From contig CM065883.1 of the NCBI GenBank assembly GCA_033439255.1, forward strand, positions 806,001 to 870,000: a stretch of 64,000 nucleotides of DNA, read 5' to 3'. Shown piece after piece: positions 37,057 through 49,111 of the stretch. The position numbers and the translations under genes are program-made. The DNA comes from Hericium rajendrae (lineage: Eukaryota > Basidiomycota > Agaricomycetes > Russulales > Hericiaceae). The first letter of the stretch is position 1. Every line of letters begins with the position of its first letter. The notes beneath the pieces are model-generated. The model made no database searches. It was given only the letters and a program-made list of their open reading frames with translations, and was not told where the DNA came from.

Positions 37057-40000
37057 ATGAATTTCCTCAAATTTGGTGAGGCCGAAGACCCTAATCCAAT
37101 GAGGCACATGGACCCCAAGGATCCTCGTATCGATGGCTACGACGCACAGCCCCCACATCCGCAACTACTGAAGCGCTCTACTGGGGGCTCGAGCGATGCT
37201 AGTAAACATTCGGTTCGACATAAATCTGGAGGGAACCGCTTCTTCTCCAAAAGCGCTGCTCTGACAGAAAATGGAGAGGGGCTCTTGAGATCACGTCTTC
37301 CTGGTCTCCACCACGCGGTCAACAGCAATCGAGTACCTTTGCAACCGAATATCCCGTCTGGGACGGTCCAGTCCTTGCCGTTTAATATAAGCCGAAGTGG
37401 GACGTCGAGACGAGAAGAGCATCATAACTTTACGACGCATATACCCACGAAACGGGCACCCGATGTGCGCTCCACTGAACCGAGAGGTAGTTACCGTATC
37501 TCTCAATCTGCCTCAGATAATTCAGCTCACGTCTGAATTGAAGTTAAAGACGAGATCTCCCCTCCTCGCGTCTCGCACCTAAATTTGTTTGATCACCGGC
37601 CCGAGGACATGGCCCTTCCCGCTGGAGGTACGCGCTTAATTTGTGGTCGACTAACTGATGTTCATAACTATTAGGCGATGCAGCCGGAGTCGGTTCGCTG
37701 CTCAGAAAGGCCTCTGGCCACAAGATAAGAAGTACTCCGAGGGAAGGCCCCATCCGAGCGCAGCATGACAGGGCCCCGTCGAACTCATACGGTAGATTAC
37801 CCAGCGAATCGAGTTTCAAGCTTGAAGATATGGATGAAGATGTTTCCGCGTTTTTCCTCAAAATGAATGAATTCAAGAAGACCAAGAGCGAAATGGAAGA
37901 AAAGGTGATTTAATGACCTCACTCGCACCTCTGTCGCTGACCTGGGATGTAGTGCAAAGAGAATGAAGAATTGCGGTCACAGATTGCGTTGCTTCAGGAA
38001 GAGGCGAAACGTGATATATCCAACGTCAAAAGTGCTGCCAAGAAGGCTTTGGAACGCGGTAGCAGAGAGTACGTCCTTGAAAAATTCTGCCCAATGGACT
38101 GGCACTTAGTTGAATTGTGATCCAAAGACTTGAAGAGATGAGGAACATCATGTCATCTCTTACAACGCAGTCCCATGAGGTTTTCGGTTTTGCCAAGGAA
38201 GTCCGTGCATCTCTTCCAGATGCTGAAGAAATAAGAGAGACCATCAAAACCAGTATCGAAAGTGAGTTGTAGTCAACAACTCCTGATCCTGCGTTGACGT
38301 TTTCTCAGATTTTGAATCGCTTTTTGATGGAGACGGGAAGCTTGCACGAAACGCTGAAACGCGGGAGATCGTAGCACAGTTACAATGGGAATGCACGGCC
38401 AGTAAGTGTTATGCATCATGTATCCCGCCGCATATCTGATTTCTTGAAAGCGCGCCAAGCCAATGATCTCCTCCGTGATAAGCTCACTAGTCTAACTTCG
38501 CAGTTGGTACAGGCGGAAAACCGCGTACAAGAGCTTGAAGGTCTTTACACTGATGCTACGGGATTTGTGCGGGTGACGCAGGAAAGGATCAATGATGCCA
38601 GTCAGTACATCAACACGCCTATTCTTGTTTTCCTGACATATGGGTTACTCATCTCCGTTCCAATAGACTTAGCGGTCATAGAGCAAGCAAATGCTTCGAA
38701 GGCTGCCCAACGCGAAGTCGTGGAAGCTATCTCTGCTGGAGCTGAGGCAGAAGCTAAACTGCAGTCCCTAGAGGAGAAGTGAGTACGTATGAGATTCGTT
38801 TCCACCGCCACTCATCGCGACGTCGCCCAGGTATGAGAAGCTTCGAGTTGAAGCCGCTAACGATCGGGACGCCTTGCAAGTCATGGAAAGCCTGCGGACT
38901 GAGTGCGCTCCATCATCCTCATGGTTTGATGGGCTTTATCTAACTTGCAATTAGGAATGCTCGACTACAGTCATTTCTTGACGACAGGGACAGTAGCTTG
39001 AAAACCCTGTCATCTGTAAAGGACGAGTAAGCTCTGTTTCGTGACGCCATCGCGCTTAGGTCTAAAGGACGTTATAAAGGTTTCAAACCTCTATGACCAT
39101 ATCCAGTCAGCAGAAAATTGAAATGGCCAGTCTGAAGAAGGCACTGGAAGACAAAGAACCTATGATTCACGATCTGCAGCAACGGTGCGTTTAGGACAAA
39201 TTTAGACGAGACTGGGTGTTGATTTGAGCATTCAGATGCGCTCAGGCGGAAGCTCGGGAAGCAGCAGGCTCCAAGCTCATCTCGACGTACGAAAAGGAAA
39301 TTACCAAGCAGGAGGAGCAACTGTCGAAACTGACGTTGACGAATGACCAAACCGTCAAAGGGCTCGAAATGCAGCTTGCTGCTGTGAAGGACGATCTCGA
39401 TCACACGAAGGAAAGGTAATGTCGATGGTGAGGTCTTGTGGTCCTTCTTAGTCCTAAGTTTGTTTCCACAGGGCCCAACAAGTTCAAGCGCGACTTCAGC
39501 TGGTGCAGCAACGATTTGAAGACCAGTCGAGCACCCTGCAGCTAACGAAAGAAGAAAATGGCGACATTCAGGTCTTTTCTTTTTGTCATCTTTTGATCAC
39601 CAGTATTATTAACTGTTCGAATTGACAGGAACGTCTTGTGGCTTCGGAGAAGAAATTTCACCGTATTTACGATATGATCTTGCAAGTTTATTTGAACTGA
39701 CTTCTTCTGGAACAGGAAACGCTGAACAACGAACTGAGGAAATTACAAGGCGAAATCCATGTCCTTGAAGAACGTAATCGCCTCCTGCAATTAAACTCTG
39801 ATGAATCAAAGCAGGAGATCAGACGCTTGCAAGAACTTCTTATGACTGCGCAAAAGGAATTCGGAGATCGTGCCAAAGTCGAACAGGATAACAATCTGGA
39901 AAGAATGTACGAAGCACAGAAGAAAATGGCGCAAGCCGAGGACGACCGCGCACAAGCACGCAGACAGGCCGACGACTTACGCGAGCAGTTCTTGAATGCT

Positions 40001-41181
40001 CGTCGGGACTACGAGACACTGAAGGAGCGCTCGGAGCATGCGCTCTCGTCCTCCACTGATCACCTCGTAGAGCTCGAGGCTCTCCGCTCCCAGGTCCAAA
40101 GCTTGCAGACAGAGAGGAACGATCTTGCCGCCCGCGCTCAGACCATCCACACTCGATACAGAACAAGCGAACTGGTGAGCATATCTCGCTATCTGGAAGA
40201 TCGTCAAACTCATCATTCGCAGTCGGACGTTGAAAAATTGTTTGTGAACGCTATTCTAAAAGAAACGGGTGCACTGTATGAGCAGAAACTCGCCGATAAG
40301 CAAAACGAGTTGCGAAGGGTATGTTTCTATTCGTATTTCCACAGCCACGTCTGCAGCTTGCCCTCCTAGAAAGCAAACCAGTGTGATGGTCTACATGCGA
40401 AGAACAACCAACTGGAGAAGACCCTTGCTCGTCATTTGAAGACGGAGGTAATCGTTCTTGTGCCACGCTCCGTATTGCTGATGAAGAAGTCCGGCAGGCC
40501 AAAGCAAAGCCCTCGACTGGCTTCGCGCCGCAGTCAATCATGAACTTGACCGGCTTCATGTCTTCTGAACGGAGCATGGCCATGTCACAAGCTCCGGACA
40601 GCGATGAACCGGTGCGCAATCTAGATGTTTGAAAGCGATGCACTTACTCACTCTCATCAGTGTGAAACAAACGACACCCCATCTCGGGTTCAGCAAGCGC
40701 AGGCTGTTACTGATCACCTTCGCCGTATGGAGAAGAACGGGGACACGGATCCAACACACACGAAAGAGACAACTGCTGCAGGGATCCCTGGGACCTCTGC
40801 CGCTGCTAATATTGTCACAGCGCCCGACGACATCGTCTCCGTCAAAACACCAAAACGCTCTTCTGGAAAAGTAATGTTCTCGAGATTCGACTCTGAGGAA
40901 CAGGACGAAATCTTCGACTTCGATATCGACGGCAAGTCGCCCCCTGTCTCCGCCAGTACGCCCAACCAACGGGACAAGAGATCTGCTCAGAATGTGCCCG
41001 AGGAGTTGATTGAAAGCAGCAGGCCCGGGAAGCGTGCCGTGCGTACCCATCTGTGCTATTCTATTTCAGTCTGACTTGGTCAATTTTGCAGAAACGCAAT
41101 ACCACCAAGACATATAGTCGGAAGACAGAAGAACGACCAGGCGATGGAAGAAAGGTATGGACGAAAAATCCTAGAAAATGA
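37057..41181 (+). CDS. Long coiled-coil protein, unknown role
   Basis: A protein of roughly 1,100 residues with more than twelve introns. The N-terminus (MNFLKFGEAEDPNPMRHMDP) is followed by a basic, Ser-rich region. From about residue 250 almost everything is heptad coiled coil: FKLEDMDEDVSAFFLKMNEF, NDLLRDKLTSLTSQLVQAEN, QQKIEMASLKKALEDKEPMI, ETLNNELRKLQGEIHVLEER and EFGDRAKVEQDNNLERMYEA. The C-terminus is non-coiled, with an acidic patch (DSEEQDEIFDFDIDGK) and a basic end (KRNTTKTYSRKTEERPGDGR) before the stop at 41181. The layout (basic head, long coil, basic tail with KTPKRSSGK) resembles synaptonemal-complex transverse filaments and spindle-pole proteins, but I see no sequence signature for either. 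No function is claimed. Confidence 0.8.
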
Positions 41182-41550
41182 TGACGTCTTCTACCCCTTC
41201 ATTAGGCTGCCGGACAAACTTCCAAGCTCAGATCTCGTAGGGAGAAGTAAATGGCTCTCTGCTCTTGCTCTGGTTTTCTCTCTGCATCGGCCCCTGCTCT
41301 TGATGTCTAGTTGTTCTGGGCTCATGGATCAACGTCTCGCTTTGCCTTGTTATTGTCTCGACTTGAAAGAATCACTTTGAACACTTATCTTGCTACTTCC
41401 GTGTGCTTGTGTTGTTGTTGTCATTCTGCACATTGTTCGATAGTGTGAAATGGAATGCTTTCGATAATTCGGATTGTTACAAGTGGATGAAGCCGACAAC
41501 ATAGAAACCATAGAGATGAGAGATAATGAGTAGAAATAATTACAATTGTA
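41182..41550. other. Convergent 3' intergenic spacer
   Basis: T-rich sequence between the 3' ends of two convergent genes, with tgttgttgttg near 41410. No gene is seen. Confidence 0.5.
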
Positions 41551-42061
41551 TCACAACATGACGCCTCCCTCGTCCCCTGTCGGCTCCGTGGGTTCAGATG
41601 CGGGAGGAGAAGGCTGTTGTTGTGCATCTTTGCACGCTGAATCGGCGGAGAGCCTACATAGTGAGCGCTCCTCGCCGAGGCAATACCTTTTTGCTCCAGC
41701 GCCATTTCCAAGATCGTGATCCGTTCTTCCTGCGACCCTCTGAAAGCAAACGCGACGCGTCGGCTTTACGCTCACGGTACCAGACACAACACGCACATAA
41801 CGGTCTCGTTCTCCTCGAACGCCTGGCAGCACTCCTGATCCGGCGCGTCGAGCCCTCCACATTCTGCTTCAGCTCCTCTTGCGTCTCGCGGAGGTGCTTC
41901 AGCGAGTTCTCGAGACGGGCGATTTCTGCAGGCGCATACGTCATTCAGAACCACGCTTCGCGTCAGGGATGAAGAACTCCACCATCCGTAATGGTATCCG
42001 GAGGCAACATCACGGCCTCCGTGAGCGTGAATGGCTGGGCATGACGCGGGTGGTATTCCAT
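41551..42061 (-). CDS. Small coiled-coil protein, unknown
   Basis: The reading begins MEYHPRHAQPFTLTEAVMLP. An intron (gtggag to ctgcag) joins TITD to EIARLENSLKHLRETQEELK, a clear coiled coil. The next recognisable block is FEENETV, then SQEERITILEMALEQK. A final intron leads to LSADSACKDAQQQPSPPASE, and the protein ends GDEGGVML at 41551. Between EELKQNVEG and DAPDQECCQAFEENETV the frame shifts by one base with no intron to explain it (41850-41857, a run of C on the plus strand), again suggesting an assembly indel. The pattern of two short helices separated by an acidic loop looks like a conserved small eukaryotic protein, but I cannot name the family. The start is the first Met in the coding frame. 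Confidence 0.6.
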
Positions 42062-42433
42062 TGTGATGCGTTGTGAGTTTGCAGTGGAGGTAGGTTCGAG
42101 GTAGAGTCCACCTCCGAAAGCGCGTCCGAGCTACACAAACCACCATGATTACGTAATCCAACGATCGACGGCAGGCGCAAGCTTGAAGCTGAAAGACTGG
42201 AGAACGAGTGTGAAAGCTGGGAAACCGGAAGGCATATATATTGCAGATGCTGACAAGATGCGGGTTGATAGATATACTGTCCTAAACAGAGAAATGATAG
42301 ACACTCTAATGGCATTACGGACAAGAAAGGGTAAAATAGATGATGCAAATTGCCTATACACCAAGTCTAAAGGGTTCCGTTAGACAGGTACAACAGGATG
42401 CAGAGTTCGAGGACATACTTCCGTTTAGTATGC
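42062..42433. other. Intergenic spacer on the minus-strand side
   Basis: The spacer between the start of the small coiled-coil gene and the stop of the carrier gene. It must contain the small gene's promoter. No further gene is seen. Confidence 0.5.
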
Positions 42434-44857
42434 TCATATACTACGTATGATATTGAAACCGCCGGGAACCACCTGATGGGACAGCGTCAGAGGAGATCGG
42501 AATATCAACTGGCTGATTATCTGTACCTTCGCTAATGTGGGCAGCAAACCACGGTAGAATCCTCGCCATCCGTCTCGATCGTAGGTCTTGATGATCACAT
42601 CTGTGAAGCCAGTATATCGTGTGGGATGCCCAGGGGATCCAGAAGCTTGGAGTCTTGTCCGTACAAGGTTGAGGGGATAGACGCTGGTTGCGCCCACGCT
42701 GCCCGATACGCTGCCGAAGGCGAGCACAGCAAGGACACCAGGTTCGGTCTTGCCTGTCGAGCGCAAGTAGGCCAGCTTGAGAGCTTCGAACGTGCTCATG
42801 TCAATGGCTGAATATGGGAATACGCCAATGAGACCGATCTGGGTGTGCGTCTGAGAAAGATACAGGTTCAAAATAAAAAGACACATACCCCAAGTCCGCG
42901 GTAATACGCCCTGAAACCGCCCAATTTCCATAAACGCTTTGCAGCAGCAGGCAATGACCGATTTGGCTGGCCTGTGCTGCTCATCATTTGTGTCTGCAAC
43001 AACGAAGGGAGTCAATATCTATCGTTCCGTTTGCATCTTCACGTCTCCCACCTTTAAAGTCTCGATCGGGTATATGGCTGAGGGAGGTGGGTCAGTGAGG
43101 TAACTGCAAAATAGCAAGAACAGGTGCATACACAGTTGACTAGCGATACCACCCATGCCTCCGGATAAAAAGCGGCTGGACCCAGATATCTCTCTCGGAT
43201 CCTCAACCTTATCGACATACTGTGCGAATACACGTTTCTGCACCACAGCAATCAGACCGAAGGCCACAACATGACAATGAACGGACTCACAGCAGACTCG
43301 TATGTCAAGAACTTGATGGCAGATTCAGGGAAGATCTTCGTAACGGACAGTCCGTTACCGACCCAAAACGAGCGAATGCCGCCTTCGGCGTACAGCGTCT
43401 TTACCGCGGCAGCGATGGCTTGTATGCCGCGGACATTTGCCTTGGGACTCAACGAGGTGCCGCCTAGGTCTGGCGGTCTTGTGATTAGAAACACTTTTAG
43501 TCGATCGAATGGTGCGGTGCATGTCCGCGATACTGTTCGCGGTCTTAGTTGCTACGTTGCTCTGCGATGCTTCAGAATGGAACTTGCCTGCGCCGGCAAT
43601 GCCTCCTGCCGTCAGGAACTTCAGTGCTGTCTGCCCTTCTAACCAGTTATGCTGCTCTTCTTCCATTCCCTCTTCCTCCTCTTCCTCTTCCTCTTCGTCG
43701 TACTCCAGCTTCTCCTTGTCTACAGGTATTGAAGGATCTGTTGGGGGAACTTGAAACACGTAATCTGGAGGTTTGTCTTCTGCACTCAGACTAACATCAC
43801 CTGAGTTAGAGGTCAGAAACAAGCCGAATTGCACGCATAGATGAAGTACATTACCTTCCATTGTAACTCGCGCTGCGCCTCTGCCATCGTCGCCGAGGAA
43901 CTTTCTCACTTCATAGAATCGGTAAATCTCGGCAGTCGAGACGTTCCGGGGGAGCAGAAGCAGGAAATCTCGGAATTCTGCAAAGCTGATACCGCGTGAA
44001 TGCGGTGACAAGGTGAGATACGTCATAAAGTCGGATAGAGTGGACGGAGACAATTCGACGCCTGCGCTGCAAACTCAGAAACCGCATAGGACACAGCGAC
44101 GAGCGAGCAGACGTACCGGCTTTCTGGAGCGCGAAACCGAGCTCTTCCGCATCGAGATGGCCATTGCCATCCAAGTCGAGCTCGTCATGAAACACCCTCC
44201 AAAGCTCTGCGTGCACCGGCGCTCAGATAACGCACAACTGCACAGTGAAGAAACGCAGCACACACCGACTTCCTTCGCCTCCGCGTAATCCTTGAACTGC
44301 TTCCACCCAACGCGCCCGGCCTCGTGCTCCGTCGACGCCTCGTCGGACTGACACCGCCCGAGCAGCTCCTGCGTATACGCCGCGCCCATGCGTCGCGCCT
44401 TCTCCGGCGTCAGCTGCTGGCCCCTCACCACGCCCACGTCGCCATCGGGCTCCGCATGCCTCGCGCCGTCCGCGATCTGCGGCAGCTGATGCCACAGCTC
44501 GCGCAGGCGCGCCTTGCGGTGCGCCCTGCCCTCGCGCTCGCGGAACTCGGCGAGGCTGCGCGGGAGCGGCTCGTACGCGGGCGGTGGGTCGGAGCGCAGG
44601 CGCGGGATGTAGGGGCGGTCGCATGCGCCGGAGACGGTGCTGTCGAAAATGTCGCGCCTGGCGGGATCGGTTGGGTGCGGTCCATGGGGCGACGGATCGT
44701 CGAGTGGTATGGAATGGATGTTCTGTGGATGGATCAGGGTGGCACGCTCATTGCAGGACGAGGTGCTGGCGCTGGAGGTGGAGCTCTCTGGCCACCCGGT
44801 AGACGTTGTTCTGCTTTCGTTGTTGCTCGCCGCTCTGCAACGCGCGCTGAAGGTCAT
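42434..44857 (-). CDS. Calcium-regulated mitochondrial carrier with N-terminal EF-hands (SAL1/SCaMC-like)
   Basis: Inner-membrane carrier of the ATP-Mg/phosphate type, gated by cytosolic calcium. The N-terminal extension (MTFSARCRAASNNESRTTST) leads into EF-hand-like sequence: RKARLRELWHQLPQIADGAR, VGWKQFKDYAEAKE, then a canonical loop DLDGNGHLDAEELGFALQKA with Asp/Asp/Asn/Asp/Glu ligands, and LSPSTLSDFMTYLTLSPHSR. A long Glu run (EEEEEEEEEGMEEEQ) links it to the carrier domain. The three carrier repeats show PFDRLK, YPIETLKT and YPLNLVRTRLQ. Other landmarks are RSFWVGNGLSVTKIFPESAI, GIGLIGVFPYSAIDMSTFEA and RGFYRGLLPTLAK. The last helix (VPAVSISYVVYEHTKR) is in a different frame because of one apparent extra base at 42460-42466; as read, the protein ends VVPGGFNIIRSI. 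Confidence 0.9.
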
Positions 44858-44926
44858 CACGTGTCCTCTTTCGTCACTCTGTGAACGCAAATGCCTCCGG
44901 GGAATGAGAAGATGGTATTCGCAAGG
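44858..44926. other. Narrow gap between two minus-strand genes
   Basis: Only about 70 bases separate the stop of the upstream gene and the proposed start of the carrier gene. The carrier promoter must overlap the 3' end of its neighbour, or the carrier start is further in. Confidence 0.4.
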
Positions 44927-46272
44927 CTACAATTGGCTCATCAACGGTGGGTAAAAATGTAAGATAAAGTAAACTACAGTGATCCGAAAAGCAAAAACAA
45001 GCATACAATAGCAACAATAAAAACCAGCACTGGTCTGAGCCTGTGTCAGAAACCATGCTATCACAATCAGTCCACTCACGAAGCAGATCAAGGTGATCGC
45101 CTGAAACAAGACGAGACGGCCCGTCCAGCGGCAACGATACACTCCCACACCATGCCGGAGCACGTCCGCTTTGGGCGGTTCTTCGCGAGCGCCGTGCGCG
45201 GCAGCCGGAACACAGGCAGGACGTCGGCCGCCTGCGGCAGCACCTCGCCCTCCTTCTGCCGCGCGAGCTCCTCCTGCATGAAATCGGGCAGGTCCCACGA
45301 CTGCGTGCGCGCGAGCGACGTGCCGCGCGTCTTCTCGGACGTCAGCGACATCGCGCTCGGCTGGGACGTGTTGAGCGAGGAGGGCGCGGGGCTGATCGGG
45401 ATCGCGCAGAAGCGCTCGAGATCGGCGGTAGAGTCTTTCATGTAGATAGACGGTGGATCGGGCATGATCTGCTTGTCAGAGCGTGATGAGCGTTGTGGCC
45501 TGGCTGTAGATTATCGCGAGTCAAGGCACGTACCATACGATAAGGGCTCCTGATCTCGGGCGATAGAGCCAGAGGGCGAGGCGCAATGTACGATTTAGGC
45601 CGGGCTGAAGGCAGAGGCGGCGTGGGTGGGCGATACATCTATTCCGCATGTCAGATAGTATACATCGCCGCAGGCAACGACACGCACATGAGGTAGGGAT
45701 GCCTTGCGCGGCGTGGAACCAGTCGACCGCGCAGAGTGCGGAGGCTGAGGCTCAGGCCCGGATACAGAGTCATAGAATAATATGTGGCCGGAGACGAGTT
45801 GACCGTATACTCAATGGATCCATGCTGGATCGGAACGACAGGCATGTCAATTAATTGGGATGCGTGCAGTCCGACGGGATGACGCACCCTGCTGGACGAG
45901 GAGGCCAGCTCCCTAATGGACGAGCCGTGGACACTATGTTCATCCGCATGATTGCTCGAGTGTCCATCGCTGGGGGCCATGTTCTCCACCGACTTGTATC
46001 GATGAAGCGCTTGCTGCACAATGTCCAGATGGTTCTCTGGGAGCTGCACGTTACAGAAGCAGATATCAAGGTCAGTTTCCAAACAGACGTAATAAGGAGG
46101 GTAAACGCACCGGTGGAAGCGAAACATCAGTTCCCTCTGGGCTGAACGCGGCGAGCGAGGCGGACTGGGACAGAGGTGGAGAGGACGGGGGCGACGGAAT
46201 ATAGTTGGGCACAGGCTTGCGCCAGCCTTTGGCCGAGGACGAGCGAGACGGGGGTGGGACGGGCGACGACAT
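44927..46272 (-). CDS. Unknown protein with a C-terminal membrane helix
   Basis: The gene begins MSSPVPPPSRSSSAKGWRKP and has a Pro/Ser-rich head. Exon 2 contains DLPENHLDIVQQALHRYKSV or a close variant, then SSRVRHPVGLHASQLIDMPV and PATYYSMTLYPGLSLS. A further exon is RPPTPPLPSARPKSYIAPRP. The large last part has DPPSIYMKDSTADLERFCAI, RTQSWDLPDFMQEELARQKE and RPKRTCSGMVWECIVAAGRA. It ends with a hydrophobic helix, ITLICFVSGLIVIAWFL, and a second hydrophobic stretch before 44927. The continuous open sequence and plausible joins make it a real gene. I recognise no domain. A tail-anchored or C-terminal membrane protein is inferred. Exact intron borders in the middle are not fixed. Confidence 0.6.
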
Positions 46273-47616
46273 GACCGGATTGACGTAGATACACCGAAGC
46301 AGACTAGATGGGCTGGCGTTCAAGAGCACTTATGAACACGAGGAGGGGTCAAAATGCAGCGAGAGGGCGATTATATACAAGCAGAGGCCGTCAAAGCTCT
46401 GTATGAAAGACCGCGTGTGGCTCAAAGCGAGACAATGGGGGGGCGTGTGGCCCACGGCGCACCTGCCGGGGAGAAGAAAGGCGGACAGCAGCGGGCACAA
46501 AGCGATACGGCACCTTCGTGGGCCTTATAGATCGGTGCATCCTCTGTCTTTGGACCTAGGGGAAGAGGATCCGGAGGGAGGTCACCTCGAGGCGCGGGCA
46601 TGGCGTTGCCTCGTGTAGGCCGCCCTCCTGCGCGACGACGAGCAAGAGGCTCGAGCATGGGCTAACAGCATCTGTGAAAAATCACAGCACGGTCGTCGTG
46701 AGGTGGCGCACAAAGCGCAGCAGACTGCAGGGGCTGGTTGTCAGCGAACACAGACATTCGGTGAGAGCCAGAACAAAGACAATCGTGCATGAGCGCTTCG
46801 ATGCGTTGTCGCGATGGTGAGTTGATAGCAAGGGTTGCCGCATTTGGCCCGGGGCCTGATCAGGAAAGCTAAAATCCGGGGTCCCGACCCGGAGGCTTCT
46901 GAACGGGCTTGCACGGAATATCGGGAAGAGACGTCTCGCTCGACGCCGAGGACGATAGAGCGTGCCAATTGCAAAGTTATGCTTGTTCGCTATCGATGAG
47001 TAAGTTAGGGTGGGCAGGAGTGGACACAGAAACGCTCGTCCGCAGTAGTCATGAGCGGCGACTCCCCGCAGGCCGAACCCAAGATACCGCAGCATCCCAG
47101 GCGGCCATCGTTTTTACTTAGCGTCGAAACACCATCAACGACCATCATCAATATTGATTCAGGAAGCAGACAAGCAATCACCATCATGATGAATGTTCAG
47201 TGATTTCCATCGCAAAGGGAACGAAAGAGGTCAAGTAATTCACTGTATATGTAGCATGGTTGATAGTCGTCGTCGACGGCAATAGTGTGTGTGTAGAGAA
47301 GGGAGTGTGATGGGGATCGTAAGACTGTGGTCAGTTCATTAAGCGCATCCGAGATGTACAACGTAGATATAGTGCAGGGTGGATAGGGACAATGATATAT
47401 GGACACGCAAACCCGTGAGGTATTGAGCAAAGCACCAGGCGATATCTATATGCAGATCTTCACGTGTGGTGTGATGGGGATGCAGAGCAACGGAGCACGA
47501 GCAGCTGACACCAAATGAAGGAAAAGACCGATGGTGAAATCAGAGAAATAAATAGGTCAGCGAAGGTAGAAGGTCAAACGACCCTCCGAGATGCGCCCGT
47601 CAGTCGTGTGTAAAAT
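46273..47616. other. Gene-poor interval of 1.3 kb
   Basis: The largest gap in this half of the window. A CCTCGAGG palindrome sits at 46585-46592, about 310 bases upstream of the unknown membrane-protein gene. Open frames on both strands are short, overlap each other and match nothing. I see no tRNA or repeat. It should contain the upstream gene's promoter and the TVP38 3' end. Confidence 0.5.
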
Positions 47617-49111
47617 CTAGGGTGATTGCTGTAGCTTCTCTGATTCGGTTGATATGCCGTCGGTCTCTTTCTCACTCTGGGCCCGTGTCCGTGAACGCGA
47701 AGGTATCCGGACCTTGGAACGCCATTCCTTCACCCACGCCCACCTCACCGTATGTTCTGTAGGGAGACTGTCGTCTCTCGCGGATGAGATCCACGCGCGA
47801 AGGTAGTCCCGCCCGAGGATGGGTGCTAATGAGAGGAAGGAAAGGAAGACGAGCTTGATGATGATATCGGGGGAAGTGAGGATGTCCGAAATCGTTTGAG
47901 GATTCGGAGACGGCGTTGCCGCTACCGTTTGAAGGATGTCACCAATCTGTTAGAGGACAATTAGGAGCTGGTAACCGCAGGAAGATAGCGGAACATACTT
48001 GGCACGTGACTGCCGTCCACGGAATGGAACCAATGAAGGTCCCTAGGACACAATCATACAGGCCCACGCCGCATACGCCGCAGGCTACGTTGATGCCCGA
48101 CCATGGGACCACGCCCACAAGCCTGAGGACACTGAGTCTCACCCAGGCTGGAGATTTGGTTCCAGTCCCGACGTCCGGATCGCTTTCGAAGGCGCTCCGG
48201 GCCATCGCAAGCGGCCGGGGGAAGAAGCGTACCAAGAATGGGGAAAGGGGGGTCGCAAGCAACGACGCAAAGATGGAACCGACGGTCGTGAGGATGGAAA
48301 GCAAGACGGTTGCCCAAAAAGGATAGAAGAGCGCCCCAGCAAGGACATTCTGTTCGAGCGCGGGTGAGTGGATAGCCCCGATCGACGAGGCAAGACTGCT
48401 CACCCATAGAACACTGCCGGGAACAGACCAAGCGTGCATCCAAATGGTCACAACGGACATGACTCCAATGACGTGGGTCAGGGCTGCGGCTCCGCTTTGA
48501 GAGTAGCCGTGGAGCTCGCGGCCGAGCTGCGCCAAATCGGACATGTTGCTTGGCCATGAAAAGGTGAAGGGAAGAGACCAGAAACTGAGGATTACAAGGG
48601 CGGTGGAGACGGGAAACAGTGTTATCACAAAGAGGATGGGAGCATGAACCTAGTAAGGGGATGTTAGCGAGGACTGCGAGTCGTGTGCCACGGAAAGGGG
48701 GCTTACGGAGGGGGTTCGCTGCGACCACGTTCGAGTGGATTGCTGAACATAGAGAACCTCGGTCTGTTCGTACATATCACCCACGGAGGCAGTCTGGGAT
48801 GGAGAGGCAGAGACTGGAAGAATAGTTTCATCGGAGGATCGGGGGGATGAGGGTGCGGACGGGTAGATGAAACCAGGCTCCATGTGAAGGAGCTGGAGAC
48901 ATCGCGCAGCGAGCACGGACAGAGTAGATGGGGACCGCAGCGGGGCAGACGACTTGGCAGTTGCTACGTGGGGAGGGGGTGTGCAAGGGACGTTGCAGTC
49001 AAAGATACAAGGCTTTTGGCGCGCACCGAGGGTGTGTATAGTGAGCGCCGGTCTGAGATTTGTGGAGGAGGCACGATGACGGTTTGGCGCAGGAGGGGAT
49101 AGAGTAGCCAT
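47617..49111 (-). CDS. TVP38/TMEM64-family (VTT domain) membrane protein
   Basis: Polytopic Golgi/endosomal membrane protein of the VTT (SNARE-associated, DedA-like) family, linked to lipid scrambling and vesicle traffic. The N-terminus is cytosolic and Ser/Pro-rich (MATLSPPAPNRHRASSTNLR). Membrane segments include ALVILSFWSLPFTFSWP, VIGVMSVVTIWMHAWSV, SVLWVSSLASSIGA and LFYPFWATVLLSILTTVGSI. The family core is LRLVGVVPWSGINVACGVCG, then VLGTFIGSIPWTAVTCQ, which corresponds to the conserved re-entrant loop (VPWSGIN, IGSIPW). A C-terminal helix (IIIKLVFLSFLSLAPILG) and charged tail end EKLQQSP at 47617. Two introns are visible, near 47940-48000 and 48650-48705. The gene is divergent from PheRS alpha with 245 bases between starts. 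Confidence 0.85.
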
